In this document: positions 54,621 to 62,093 of the stretch, one piece after another
Position numbering within the stretch: position 1 is the stretch's first letter
How the letters are laid out: every line of letters starts with the position of its first letter
Source: Bradyrhizobium neotropicale
GTDB taxonomy: Bacteria > Pseudomonadota > Alphaproteobacteria > Rhizobiales > Xanthobacteraceae
Assembly (NCBI RefSeq): GCF_001641695.1
Contig: NZ_LSEF01000121.1
Span: forward strand, 48,965-112,964
DNA length: 64,000 bases
Direction of reading: 5' to 3'
The notes under the pieces: model-generated
Database searches by the model: none
Seen by the model: the letters and a program-made list of their open reading frames with translations, nothing else
What the model was told of the DNA's origin: nothing
Position numbers and translations under genes: made by a program

Positions 54621-55751
54621 ATGACCACCCTTGCCGCCCCCATCGAACTCATCCAGCCCGAGATCGTCGCGTTCGGCTCTGGAGCGATCGCGCGCGTGGC
54701 GCAGTTCGCGCGTGAGAAGGGCGCCAAGCGTCCGCTGGTCGTCGCTGACGCCTTCAACGCAGCGCGTGTCGACCTGCTCGGCCTGCCCGGAGATGTCGTC
54801 GTATTCGGTGAAGTCAAGCCGGAGCCGGACATTCCGAACCTGGAGAAGGCGCTGGCGGTCGCGAAGACGGCCAACCCCGATCTCGTGGTCGGTTTCGGCG
54901 GTGGCAGTGCCATGGACCTTGCCAAACTCGTCGCCGTGCTCGGAGGCGGCCGGCAGAAGCTCCACGACGTCGTCGGCCCCGACCAGGTTGCTTCCCGCGA
55001 GGTGTTGCTGGTGCAGGTGCCGACCACGTCGGGCACCGGCAGCGAAGGCGGCATCCGTGCCCTCGTCACCGACCCCGCCACCGAGAACAAGCTTGCGGTG
55101 CAAAGCCGCTTTATGCTTGCCGATCTCGCGGTGGTCGATCCGGACCTCACCATGACCGTCCCGCCGCAGGTCACCGCGGCGACCGGCGTCGATGCGCTTG
55201 CCCATTGCGTCGAGGCGTTCACCAGCCGCAAGGCGCATCCCGCCATCGATCTCTATGCCATCGAAGGCATCCGCCTCGTCGGCCGCTATCTCCGCCGCGC
55301 CGTCGCGGACGGCTCGGATCGCGAGGCGCGCGCCGGTCTGTCGCTGGCCTCGCTCTATGGCGGCTTCTGCCTCGGTCCGGTGAACACCACTGCCGGACAC
55401 GCCGTCGCCTACCCGCTCGGGACGCGCCACCACATCGCCCATGGCCTCGCCTGCGCGTTGATCTTTCCGCATACCCTTGCCTTCAACATGCCGGCGGTGC
55501 GCGACAAGACGCGCGAGGTGCTGAAGGCGCTCGGGCTGGAGGCAACCGACGATCCGCGCGCGGCGTTTGACGCCACCTACCGCTATTGCGCGGAACTCGG
55601 CGTCCAGATGCGGCTCTCCACGCTCGGCGTGCCACGCGAGGATCTTGCGACGATGGCAAACGAAGCGCACGCCATTCGCCGCCTGCTCGACAACAATCCG
55701 CGCGATCTCGGCAAGGACGAAATCCTTGCCATGTACGAAGCCGCGTTCTGA
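54621..55751 (+). CDS. iron-containing alcohol dehydrogenase family protein
   Basis: A 376-residue group III dehydrogenase. GFGGGSAMDLAKLVAVLGGG binds the cofactor, PTTSGTGSEGGIRALVT is the family signature, and metal ligands are in ATGVDALAHCVEAF and GLACALIFPHTLAFN. The protein most resembles maleylacetate reductase/4-hydroxybutyrate-type branches of the family by general plan. In this operon it may reduce or oxidise a hydroxy-aldehyde, such as tartronate semialdehyde or a similar C3/C4 product. ATG at 54621, 39 bases after the pdxA2 stop. Substrate unknown. Confidence 0.92.
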   Translation: MTTLAAPIELIQPEIVAFGSGAIARVAQFAREKGAKRPLVVADAFNAARVDLLGLPGDVVVFGEVKPEPDIPNLEKALAVAKTANPDLVVGFGGGSAMDLAKLVAVLGGGRQKLHDVVGPDQVASREVLLVQVPTTSGTGSEGGIRALVTDPATENKLAVQSRFMLADLAVVDPDLTMTVPPQVTAATGVDALAHCVEAFTSRKAHPAIDLYAIEGIRLVGRYLRRAVADGSDREARAGLSLASLYGGFCLGPVNTTAGHAVAYPLGTRHHIAHGLACALIFPHTLAFNMPAVRDKTREVLKALGLEATDDPRAAFDATYRYCAELGVQMRLSTLGVPREDLATMANEAHAIRRLLDNNPRDLGKDEILAMYEAAF

Positions 55752-55798
55752 ACGGCGGCGCGTACGAGCTTTCCAACTATCAAGACAAGGGAGAGACG

Positions 55799-56776
55799 AT
55801 GAAACGCAGAGCTTTTCTGGCGGCAGTGTCGCTATGTGTGATGACGGCGATTGCACCGGTGCAGGCGCAGGAGAGTTATCCGAGCAAGCCGGTCTCGGTC
55901 ATCGTGCCGTTTTCCGCGGGCGGGACCGCCGACATCTTCGCGCGGATGGTGTCAGCCCATCTGCAGAAGACCTGGGGCGGCACGTTCGTGGTCGAGAATG
56001 TCGGCGGCGCCGGAAGCATTTTGGGCGTGACCCGGCTGGCGCGCGCGGCACCTGACGGCGCGACGATCGGCCTTGCCAGCACCTCGGCGCTGTCGATCAA
56101 CCCGACGCTGTATGGCGAGAAGCTGTCGTACCGGCCCGACAAGGACCTGATCCCGGTCGCGCAGATCAGCGTCGTGCCAAACGTTCTCGTCGTCAATCCG
56201 GCCAAGCTCAAGGTGAAGTCGGTGCCGGAATTGATCGCCTATCTCAAGGCCAATCCGAACAAGGTCTCGTTCGGTTCGGCCGGAGTCGGCACTTCGCAGC
56301 ATCTCGCCGGCGAGCTGTTCCAGCAGATGACGGGAACGCAGATGGTTCACGTGCCCTACAAGGGATCGAGCCAGATGCTGACCGACCTGCTGAGCGGTCA
56401 GATCGACCTTGCCTTCGACAACGTGCCGCTGTTGCTGCCGCAGGCGAAAGAAGGACATCTCGTGATGCTGGCGACCGCAACACCGGAGCGCGCCGCCTTC
56501 GATCCGCAGCTGCCGGCGATGAGCGAATTCCTGCCAGGCTTCGAGGCCGTGGCCTGGCACGGCTTCCTGGTGCCGGCTGGCACGCCGAAGCCGATCGTCG
56601 ACAAGCTCGCGGACGAAATCCGCGCCTTCATGAAGCAGCCGGAGACGGTGCAAAAGATGGCCGAGCTCGGCGCCATCGCGGTCGCGAAGGACCCGCAGGA
56701 ATTCTCCGCCTACATCGCCTCGGAAACGACGCGTTGGAAGGGCGTGATCGAGAAGGCCGCGATCAAGGTCGATTGA
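55799..56776 (+). CDS. Bug family tripartite tricarboxylate transporter binding protein
   Basis: A 325-residue periplasmic binding protein. Signal peptide MKRRAFLAAVSLCVMTAIAP, cut near VQA/QES; the Bug motif YPSKPVSVIVPFSAGGTADIFARMV is split over residues 28-52, and GSAGVGTSQHLAGELFQQMT and VPYKGSSQMLTDLLSGQIDL are typical. TctA and TctB membrane genes are not present here, so this is an orphan subunit that must work with remote permeases or act as a sensor ligand. ATG 55799 follows AAGGGAGAG. It closes the sugar-acid operon. Confidence 0.93.
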   Translation: MKRRAFLAAVSLCVMTAIAPVQAQESYPSKPVSVIVPFSAGGTADIFARMVSAHLQKTWGGTFVVENVGGAGSILGVTRLARAAPDGATIGLASTSALSINPTLYGEKLSYRPDKDLIPVAQISVVPNVLVVNPAKLKVKSVPELIAYLKANPNKVSFGSAGVGTSQHLAGELFQQMTGTQMVHVPYKGSSQMLTDLLSGQIDLAFDNVPLLLPQAKEGHLVMLATATPERAAFDPQLPAMSEFLPGFEAVAWHGFLVPAGTPKPIVDKLADEIRAFMKQPETVQKMAELGAIAVAKDPQEFSAYIASETTRWKGVIEKAAIKVD

Positions 56777-56833
56777 GCGGAACGGGCTCGACCGAATCGC
56801 CCAGCGGCGCTTAGCCCGGCACGGACCAACACA

Positions 56834-56862
56834 CGCACGCGGCGCCTCAAGCTCCGCGTGCG
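56834..56862 (+). terminator. intrinsic terminator of the sugar-acid operon
   Basis: Perfect 9-bp stem CGCACGCGG / CCGCGTGCG with an 11-base loop, followed by GTTTCTTA on plus. It lies 58 bases after the Bug gene stop and before the stop of the convergent TAXI gene at 56875, so it can end the operon. Confidence 0.8.
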
Positions 56863-56874
56863 GTTTCTTACCGC

Positions 56875-58230
56875 TCACGACTTTGCTTTGAGCGGCGCTT
56901 CGGAGCCTGGAGCGGCGAGCGCCGCCCTGCGATCATGGATCAGGTTCTCAAGCCGGTGGGCTGCGACATTGAGGGTCGCGGCATCAAGAGCGTGTTCTTC
57001 TTCGTCCGCCCTCTTGCGTTGCGCGCGCAGCACCTCGTCGATCTGATTTTCGATCTCCGACAACTCCGTTTCGTTTTCGGCGTGCCTTATTCTTCGTCCC
57101 AAGGCATAGAGTGAATCCAGCGCCGGCTCGCTCGACTTGAACTCGCCGGATCGAAGAAACTTCCAGGCCGCCGCGAGGACCGTGGCAAGTGCGCCAAGCG
57201 CCATTGGCGTCAGGAAGATCGCGTTGCTCCACTTATCCAGGAACGTTTGTTGGTTACCATTGTAGAACTCTGCCGCGCCGGGATGAACGGGAAGATAGGC
57301 GCCCGCGTCGGTATCGGGCGCCTTGAACTGCGCAAGAATCGGAAATTCGGCCGAAATGTCTCTGCGTGCGCTCGTTATGGCTTGTGTGAAGCCGGCAATC
57401 AGGTCGTTGTCGAGGCTCTTCTTGCCGACCAGATAGAAGGAAACCTGCAGCGTGGTCACATCATCGTCGGGAACGGGAGGGGATCCGCGCAACGTACCCT
57501 TGGGGATGTCGAAGCTTTCGTAAGCGTGCTCCTTCTCAGCAATCGCCCCGGCATTCTCGATCGGGATCAGAATCGGAGCGGTCTTTGCATTCTGGGGGAA
57601 AAGCCCTCGCACCAGCGACAGGTATTTGTCGCTCAGTGGCATGACGAAGAGGACGGCACGTATCTCCTTGGTTTCGAGCGCATGGCGGACCTGGTCGAGC
57701 GCAACGTTCTTGAATACGACGTTGGCGCGATCAAGGTCGTATGCCGCTCTCAAAACGGCGACGATCTTCTCATTGGTGTCGCCTCCGACGACCCCCACCG
57801 TCGTGCGCTTCAGGCCAGCCATGTCCGTAATCGCCGATCCCGGCGGTGCGACGAGGAGGGCCACGGCCTGGGCCAGGACGACGATGGCTTGCGCCTGCGA
57901 CAGGTCGCCGACGTCTCCGCGGACGACGGCAAGGTCCGTCTTGCCCGATGAAAAGGCCGCCGCGGATTCGATGGGGCCGGAGGTCTCAACCAGCTTTAGT
58001 CGCACCGGCGCATTGTTCAGCGCAAGCCTGCTTGCAAGCGCCGATACAATCTTGGGGGCATCGCCGTCGAAGGATCCGACCGCAATCGAAAGCGTCACCG
58101 GCCGGAGATACCAGCGGTACGCGAACAGGCTTGCGCCTGCGCCAAGGACAACCACGGCCGCGACTACTGCGATGCGAAGCCACATCGGCAGCTTGACGGC
58201 ATCCTTCCTTATTCCCGACCATTGATCCAT
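56875..58230 (-). CDS. TAXI family TRAP-type binding protein with two membrane segments
   Basis: A 451-residue protein with an N-terminal anchor (LRIAVVAAVVVLGAGASLFA), a TAXI/TRAP binding domain from VTLSIAVGSFDGDAPKIVSA to about residue 330, and a second span (IFLTPMALGALATVLAAAW) followed by a coiled-coil tail (NETELSEIENQIDEVLRAQR). The TAXI part has TVGVVGGDTNEKIVAVLRA, matching the family. The tail distinguishes it from secreted TAXI proteins and suggests it is tethered in the membrane. No TRAP permease nearby. Substrate unknown. ATG at 58228-58230. Confidence 0.86.
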   Translation of the reverse strand: MDQWSGIRKDAVKLPMWLRIAVVAAVVVLGAGASLFAYRWYLRPVTLSIAVGSFDGDAPKIVSALASRLALNNAPVRLKLVETSGPIESAAAFSSGKTDLAVVRGDVGDLSQAQAIVVLAQAVALLVAPPGSAITDMAGLKRTTVGVVGGDTNEKIVAVLRAAYDLDRANVVFKNVALDQVRHALETKEIRAVLFVMPLSDKYLSLVRGLFPQNAKTAPILIPIENAGAIAEKEHAYESFDIPKGTLRGSPPVPDDDVTTLQVSFYLVGKKSLDNDLIAGFTQAITSARRDISAEFPILAQFKAPDTDAGAYLPVHPGAAEFYNGNQQTFLDKWSNAIFLTPMALGALATVLAAAWKFLRSGEFKSSEPALDSLYALGRRIRHAENETELSEIENQIDEVLRAQRKRADEEEHALDAATLNVAAHRLENLIHDRRAALAAPGSEAPLKAKS

Positions 58231-58451
58231 GGCGCCGAATTTCGAGGCATGCCAACCGTGATCTCATGATGGCGCGCGGCTGGGCGCGTAGCTTGACATG
58301 GATCAAGCCTTTTCCCTCAGGACAACCGGCAGGGCATTCTTGAGCCATGCCAGGAGCCGCTCTCCCCGCCAAAGGCGATTAGCCCTTCGGCTCCGGGGGA
58401 TGCCCCTCAGACCGTATCGGCGCCGATATCCTGATGCTAGATTCCGCGACG

Positions 58452-58473
58452 GCAGGAAGCACCTGCTTCCTGC
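58452..58473 (+). promoter_or_regulatory. hairpin upstream of dodecin gene
   Basis: Perfect 9-bp inverted repeat GCAGGAAGC / GCTTCCTGC with ACCT loop, ending 23 bases before the dodecin ATG. It is followed by ATACCGGACAGGAG, the ribosome-binding site. It may be an operator or an mRNA hairpin controlling the small gene. Confidence 0.45.
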
Positions 58474-58496
58474 TTCATACCGGACAGGAGAACGAC

Positions 58497-58712
58497 ATGC
58501 CTGACAGCGTCTACAAGGTCATTGAACTGGTCGGTACCAGCAGCGACTCTTGGGAAAAGGCCGCCGCCAATGCGGTCGAGCAAGCTGCAAAATCTCTCCG
58601 AGATCTTCGCGTTGCAGAGGTCGTCAAACTCGATCTGCAACTGGATGCCAAGGGAAAAATAGAGGCCTATCGCGCCAAGCTCAACGTATCGTTCAAGTTC
58701 GAGGGCTCCTGA
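58497..58712 (+). CDS. dodecin family flavin-binding protein
   Basis: A 71-residue dodecin that forms a hollow dodecamer storing FMN or CoA-like ligands. MPDSVYKVIELVGTSSDSWE carries the conserved Trp of the flavin-binding aromatic stack; AKSLRDLRVAEVVKLDLQL and the closing strand AYRAKLNVSFKFEG complete the beta-alpha-beta-beta fold. Start ATG 58497-58499 with AGGAG at correct spacing; the earlier in-frame GTG-like start is rejected. Stand-alone gene in a block of stress-related small genes. Confidence 0.94.
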   Translation: MPDSVYKVIELVGTSSDSWEKAAANAVEQAAKSLRDLRVAEVVKLDLQLDAKGKIEAYRAKLNVSFKFEGS

Positions 58713-58721
58713 GCCTCAGCA

Positions 58722-58745
58722 CCTCGCCCCGCTTGCGGGGCGAGG
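58722..58745 (+). terminator. terminator-like hairpin behind dodecin
   Basis: Perfect 11-bp stem CCTCGCCCCGC / GCGGGGCGAGG with a two-base loop, ten bases after the dodecin stop. No long U-tract, but stability is high. Likely ends the transcript or protects its 3' end. Confidence 0.7.
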
Positions 58746-58879
58746 ATCGCTCATTGGGCCGGTCCCGAACACGAGCTGGCCCCATCGCTCGTGACCCATC
58801 TCGGAAGTAGGCCCTAGTCCAGCAGGGATCCGATGTGCTTTGATGCGTGGGGACAGGAACTTTGACGCGTGGTGGCCTC

Positions 58880-59197
58880 ATGTACATGGTCATTCGCAAG
58901 TACACCAGGGTTCGTTCGGTTGCGGACGCTGCTCGCCGCGCCAAGAGCGGCATCGGACAGATCCTACGCCAATCGCCCGGGTTCAGATCTTACTATGTGC
59001 TGGATGGGGGCGACGGCGTTGGCGTCGCCGTGATGATATTCGAGGACCGCGAAAGCGCCAGCGCGGCGAACGCCAAGGTCCTGGAGTTCGTTCAAGCAAG
59101 CCTGCATGACCTCGATCTTGGAGATCCCGAAATCATTGCCGGCGAAATTCTGGTCAACATCGAACGTGATGCCTCCTCCGGCATGAGGTGCCCGTAG
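58880..59197 (+). CDS. conserved hypothetical protein, possible ferredoxin-like (ABM-type) fold
   Basis: A 105-residue protein from MYMVIRKYTRVRSVADAARR. The order strand (MVIRKY), helix (DAARRAKSGIGQILRQSPGF), strand (RSYYVLDGG), strand (GVAVMIFEDRESA), helix (ANAKVLEFVQASLHDLDLGD), strand (EIIAGEILVNIE) resembles the dimeric alpha/beta-barrel fold of antibiotic biosynthesis monooxygenase-like proteins. No catalytic residues known. The ATG at 58880 follows GGTGG; an upstream GTG-type start at 58847 is rejected. Function unknown. Confidence 0.7.
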   Translation: MYMVIRKYTRVRSVADAARRAKSGIGQILRQSPGFRSYYVLDGGDGVGVAVMIFEDRESASAANAKVLEFVQASLHDLDLGDPEIIAGEILVNIERDASSGMRCP

Positions 59198-59338
59198 ACG
59201 CCGCCGGTTACGTGGGATGCCGCCCCTTTGCTCATGCAGACGACCCGATCGCCGTCGCATTGGAGCGATCGCGCCCTGGACATCCGCAGTGGTCCGTCCG
59301 GAATGTTCAACTGCTCGTATTTTTCGAGGAGCAACGAC

Positions 59339-59515
59339 ATGAAGCAACACACCTCCGAAACATTTTCCACCGCACCGATCGACGGGACGTCGCTCGTGCT
59401 CATGGGCAACGCGATGCCGCCCCGCGATCCTGATGAAGACGAGGAGGACGAAGAGGAGGAAGAGGAGGATGACGCCGACGAACCGGCGGTCGTGCGCGAG
59501 CCGGACGAAGACTAG
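59339..59515 (+). CDS. tiny acidic protein with Asp/Glu-rich tail
   Basis: A 58-residue protein: MKQHTSETFSTAPIDGTSLV, then a nearly uniform run of Asp and Glu from residue 33 to the end (about 25 acidic residues of the last 26-30). No hydrophobic core, so it is presumably disordered, and may bind metal or basic proteins. Start ATG 59339-59341 with GAGGAG nine bases upstream. Not a known family to me. Followed by a GcrA-like gene 39 bases downstream. Confidence 0.75.
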   Translation: MKQHTSETFSTAPIDGTSLVLMGNAMPPRDPDEDEEDEEEEEEDDADEPAVVREPDED

Positions 59516-59554
59516 ACTAGCGTGAGCCTTGCAGTCGGCGCTATAATGTCTGCC

Positions 59555-59884
59555 ATGGGTTGGGATGCGGAAGACGTAGCACTGCTCAAAAGACTCTGGG
59601 CCGCAGGACAGAGCGCGGCGCAGATCGCGCGTCGTCTCGGGTGTAGCCGCAACGCGGTCTGCGGCATGCTGACCCGTTCGGGCCTGAAGCGAGGCCACAA
59701 GCCACCAACAGCGCGACCCAAGATAAGGCCGGCCCCGAAGCTGAGGCCGGCATCGTCGGCTGCCTGCGACCACCCAGTGGCAAAGAAGGTGTCGCGAAAG
59801 GTGACAGAGAGACAGCAGCCTCAGGAACTCAGCAAACGGCAGCTTTACGCCATTCTGGCTGAGGCGGTCAGGAACACTGGCTAG
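59555..59884 (+). CDS. GcrA cell-cycle regulator-like protein, short form
   Basis: A 109-residue protein whose first 50 residues match the helix-turn-helix of GcrA: MGWDAEDVALLKRLWAAGQS followed by AAQIARRLGCSRNAVCGMLT. GcrA binds sigma70 and activates methylated promoters in Caulobacter; its C-terminal sigma-binding domain is not clear here, where a basic linker (KRGHKPPTARPKIRPAPKLR) and a short helix follow. So it may be a partial paralogue or phage-type GcrA relative. ATG at 59555 or 59546; RBS not obvious. Located in a small-gene region. Confidence 0.78.
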   Translation: MGWDAEDVALLKRLWAAGQSAAQIARRLGCSRNAVCGMLTRSGLKRGHKPPTARPKIRPAPKLRPASSAACDHPVAKKVSRKVTERQQPQELSKRQLYAILAEAVRNTG

Positions 59885-60116
59885 AAGCTCACCGCGACGG
59901 TCGTTGCGGCTCCGCGTCCGTGTCGGCTCCAGCTCGAGCGGGTTCGGCTGTTATGGACAATCCCCGAGTCTTGATCCGCTTTGCCCCCGATTGCGCACAT
60001 CGGGTCGCGCAGCGCGATGGGCCGATAGATTGATCTATCTCAAGGTTGTATCCGGAACGTCGGCCCAACCTGCCTTCGAAGGGCAGCGATACGTCCGGAC
60101 AATCGGGAGGTGAAGC

Positions 60117-60545
60117 ATGTACCGGCATATTCTCATTCCGACAGATGGGTCTGAGCTGGCGGAGCACGGGGTGACGCACGGGTTGGCGCTGGCGAAATCC
60201 CTTGGCGCCAAGGTATCTGTCATCTTCGTTGTGGAACCGTTTGCAGAATTGTCGGGGCGGTTCCTTGAAGCAGTCGCGACCTATGCCGAGCTGCGCAAGG
60301 AGCAGGCCGAGAGCGTGTTGGATCGCGCGGCAAATGCAGCCAAGGCGGCCGGGGTCTCCTGTGAGACGATTCAAGCGGAGAGCGGGCAACCCCATCAAGC
60401 CATCATCGCGGCAGCCGAGGACAAAGGCTGCGATCTCATTGTCATGTCATCGCACGGACGCAGCGGACTTTCGATGCTGCTGATCGGCAGTGTGACAAAC
60501 AAGGTGCTGACGCAGGCGAAAACCCCCGTACTGGTCTGTCAGTAA
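60117..60545 (+). CDS. universal stress protein (UspA family)
   Basis: A 142-residue USP. N-terminal MYRHILIPTDGSELAEHGVT, and the ATP-binding end SSHGRSGLSMLLIGSVTNKV show the UspA fold. One domain, typical length. Expected to bind ATP and respond to stress. Start ATG 60117-60119 with GGAGG seven bases upstream. It sits in a region with dodecin and other stress-type genes. The 232-base spacer before it shows no clear operator; an FNR-like TTGAT-N4-ATCAA is imperfect at about 60030. Confidence 0.95.
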   Translation: MYRHILIPTDGSELAEHGVTHGLALAKSLGAKVSVIFVVEPFAELSGRFLEAVATYAELRKEQAESVLDRAANAAKAAGVSCETIQAESGQPHQAIIAAAEDKGCDLIVMSSHGRSGLSMLLIGSVTNKVLTQAKTPVLVCQ

Positions 60546-60589
60546 GGGTGCGGACCGCTCGATGGATCGAATAGTTAGCGGAGGAACCG

Positions 60590-60853
60590 ATGTGGGTGTT
60601 GATGTACGTCTTCTCCTACTCGGTCAGTCCTGCCGCTACGAGCGACCGCGCGGAATGGAGGCTTCTCCCCACCGTGGTGTTTCAGGAGTTTTCCGATGAA
60701 GAACGGTGCAAGAAGGCCAAGGCAACGCTCGAAGCCAGCTTGAGCGAGGCGGGAGCCAAGCTGAGAAGTGGTCTGGAAGACCTCAAAAGCATCGGTAAGG
60801 GAGACCCAGCGCAGATCATTATTGCGTACAACGTGGAATGCCTTCCGAAATGA
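60590..60853 (+). CDS. hypothetical protein
   Basis: An 87-residue protein, not recognised. MWVLMYVFSYSVSPAATSDR begins with a hydrophobic strand; the middle (EERCKKAKATLEASLSEAGA) is a charged helix; it ends in QIIIAYNVECLPK. No signal peptide or catalytic motif. The ATG at 60590 has GGAGG five bases upstream, a good reason to call it real. Two cysteines (residues near 40 and 84) could pair. Confidence 0.6.
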   Translation: MWVLMYVFSYSVSPAATSDRAEWRLLPTVVFQEFSDEERCKKAKATLEASLSEAGAKLRSGLEDLKSIGKGDPAQIIIAYNVECLPK

Positions 60854-60874
60854 AGTGACGATGCCGTCCGGTCA

Positions 60875-61084
60875 ATGCGGCACGCTGATCGGCTGACAAA
60901 AGCCCGCCTGTCCGAATGGAAATACCAAGTGCCTGAAATGATTGGAGCGGGTGAAGCGCTCCGATCCAAATTTATCGTTGTTTGCAAAATCAACTACTTA
61001 GATGGATATACAGCTTTTGACGTTGGACGTTTTGTTGGACGTTTCATTGGACAAGTCTTGCCCCATAGAACGGGGGATCTTTGA
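60875..61084 (+). CDS. doubtful small open frame
   Basis: A 69-codon frame (MRHADRLTKARLSEWKYQV...) that ends in FVGRFIGQVLPHRTGDL. It has no visible ribosome-binding site and no recognised domain. The stretch 60940-61050 is clearly more AT-rich than its surroundings, which hints at acquired or decaying DNA. Possibly a gene remnant. Confidence 0.25.
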   Translation: MRHADRLTKARLSEWKYQVPEMIGAGEALRSKFIVVCKINYLDGYTAFDVGRFVGRFIGQVLPHRTGDL

Positions 61085-61111
61085 GCGCTAGGGCCGAGCG
61101 CTGAGTATCTT

Positions 61112-61219
61112 CTAAGTTATTGTTGCGGCGCTGCGGTACGAGAACGGGTCTCGCTCAGGCACGAGCTTAGGATACACGTCGGTGACCTGGTTGCAGCTCC
61201 GGCAATTAGGGCGGTTCAT
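61112..61219 (-). CDS. doubtful 35-residue CxxC microprotein
   Basis: A short frame starting MNRPNCRSCNQVTDVYPKLV with a CRSC zinc-ribbon-like knuckle and a basic/aromatic end (PERDPFSYRSAATIT). It lies in a 300-base region with no other gene. The start has only a weak GGAA. It may be the N-terminal part of a larger zinc-ribbon protein, now cut. Confidence 0.3.
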   Translation of the reverse strand: MNRPNCRSCNQVTDVYPKLVPERDPFSYRSAATIT

Positions 61220-61225
61220 GTTCCG

Positions 61226-61384
61226 TCATCTGCAGCGCCCAAGCAGTTCTCCAAGAGCCTGCATGTCGTGAGCGTTCCAGGCAGTTTGGAACGCACCAGG
61301 TGCATCTTCGGGTTGCTTTATTTGAATCACGTCGAATTTAGCGCCTCCCAACTGCGATTGGATCCATGACTCGGCTCCACTCAC
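61226..61384 (-). pseudogene. fragment of a SnoaL/DUF4440-like gene
   Basis: A 52-codon remnant. The segment APGAFQTAWNAHDMQALGEL is characteristic of SnoaL-like/ketosteroid-isomerase-type proteins (AWNAHD motif), but the frame stops after LGRCR, so the beta-sheet core is missing. It begins just after the nitroreductase stop on the same strand. A frameshift or deletion has removed the rest. The 61085-61386 stretch otherwise holds nothing clear. Confidence 0.4.
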
Positions 61385-61386
61385 AG

Positions 61387-62058
61387 TCAAAAGCCGCTGA
61401 TGGTCGCGAATTCCGACAAATCGGCACGATCTGCGTGCAGACTATTGATCGGATGTGCTCGATCCATGTAACCGAGAGCCATGCCGCAGAAGAGCATAAG
61501 GTGGGACGGCAACTCGATGAATTCTGCAACGGTGTTGTGCCAGAGCGCCCAGGCTTCTTGCGGGCAGGTGCTCAGCCCCTTTTCTAATGCGAGCAACATG
61601 ATGGATTGCATGTACATGCCAAGGTCGACCCATTGCCCGGGCTCCATCTGGCGATCAATGGCAAAAAACAGACCGACGGGCGCACCGAAGAAGCTGAAGT
61701 TCCTTGCAAGTTGATTCAGGCGCGCAGCCTTGTCTTCGCGCGGAATTCCGATCGTTCGATACAGATCTTCACCGTTCTTGAAACGCCGGCTTCTGTACGG
61801 CTCCTTCAGTTCCGGCGGATAGATGTTGTATTCCGGCTGCTCGCCCTTCGGGTTCATCTTGATCCGCTCGGCCATCAACGCCTTGAAGCGTGCGAGTTCC
61901 TGACCTCCTAGTGCCCAGACATGCCACGGCTGTAGATTCCCGCCGGAAGGTGAACGGCTGGCCGCAAGCAGGATATCTTTGACAATCTCTCCGGAGACGG
62001 GGACGTCCAGGAACGCCCGTACGGAGCTCCGCGAACTCAACGCATCAGACACTTTCAT
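61387..62058 (-). CDS. nitroreductase family protein
   Basis: A 223-residue FMN-dependent reductase. SDALSSRSSVRAFLDVPVSG and AASRSPSGGNLQPWHVWALG are the FMN-binding signatures; MYMQSIMLLALEKGLSTCPQ and FCGMALGYMDRAHPIN complete the fold. Typical length for the NfsB-like/BluB-like superfamily. It would reduce nitroaromatics, quinones or enones with NAD(P)H. It is followed upstream on the same strand by a quinone oxidoreductase gene, 35 bases away, and both could be part of a redox-stress unit. Confidence 0.93.
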   Translation of the reverse strand: MKVSDALSSRSSVRAFLDVPVSGEIVKDILLAASRSPSGGNLQPWHVWALGGQELARFKALMAERIKMNPKGEQPEYNIYPPELKEPYRSRRFKNGEDLYRTIGIPREDKAARLNQLARNFSFFGAPVGLFFAIDRQMEPGQWVDLGMYMQSIMLLALEKGLSTCPQEAWALWHNTVAEFIELPSHLMLFCGMALGYMDRAHPINSLHADRADLSEFATISGF

Positions 62059-62093
62059 GAAAATTTCTCCGAATACCGGATCGAGGAGGATCG

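Noticed and set aside
59889..60398. 169-codon minus frame overlapping the universal stress protein gene
   Set aside because: Antisense to a clear USP; no domain and poor start.
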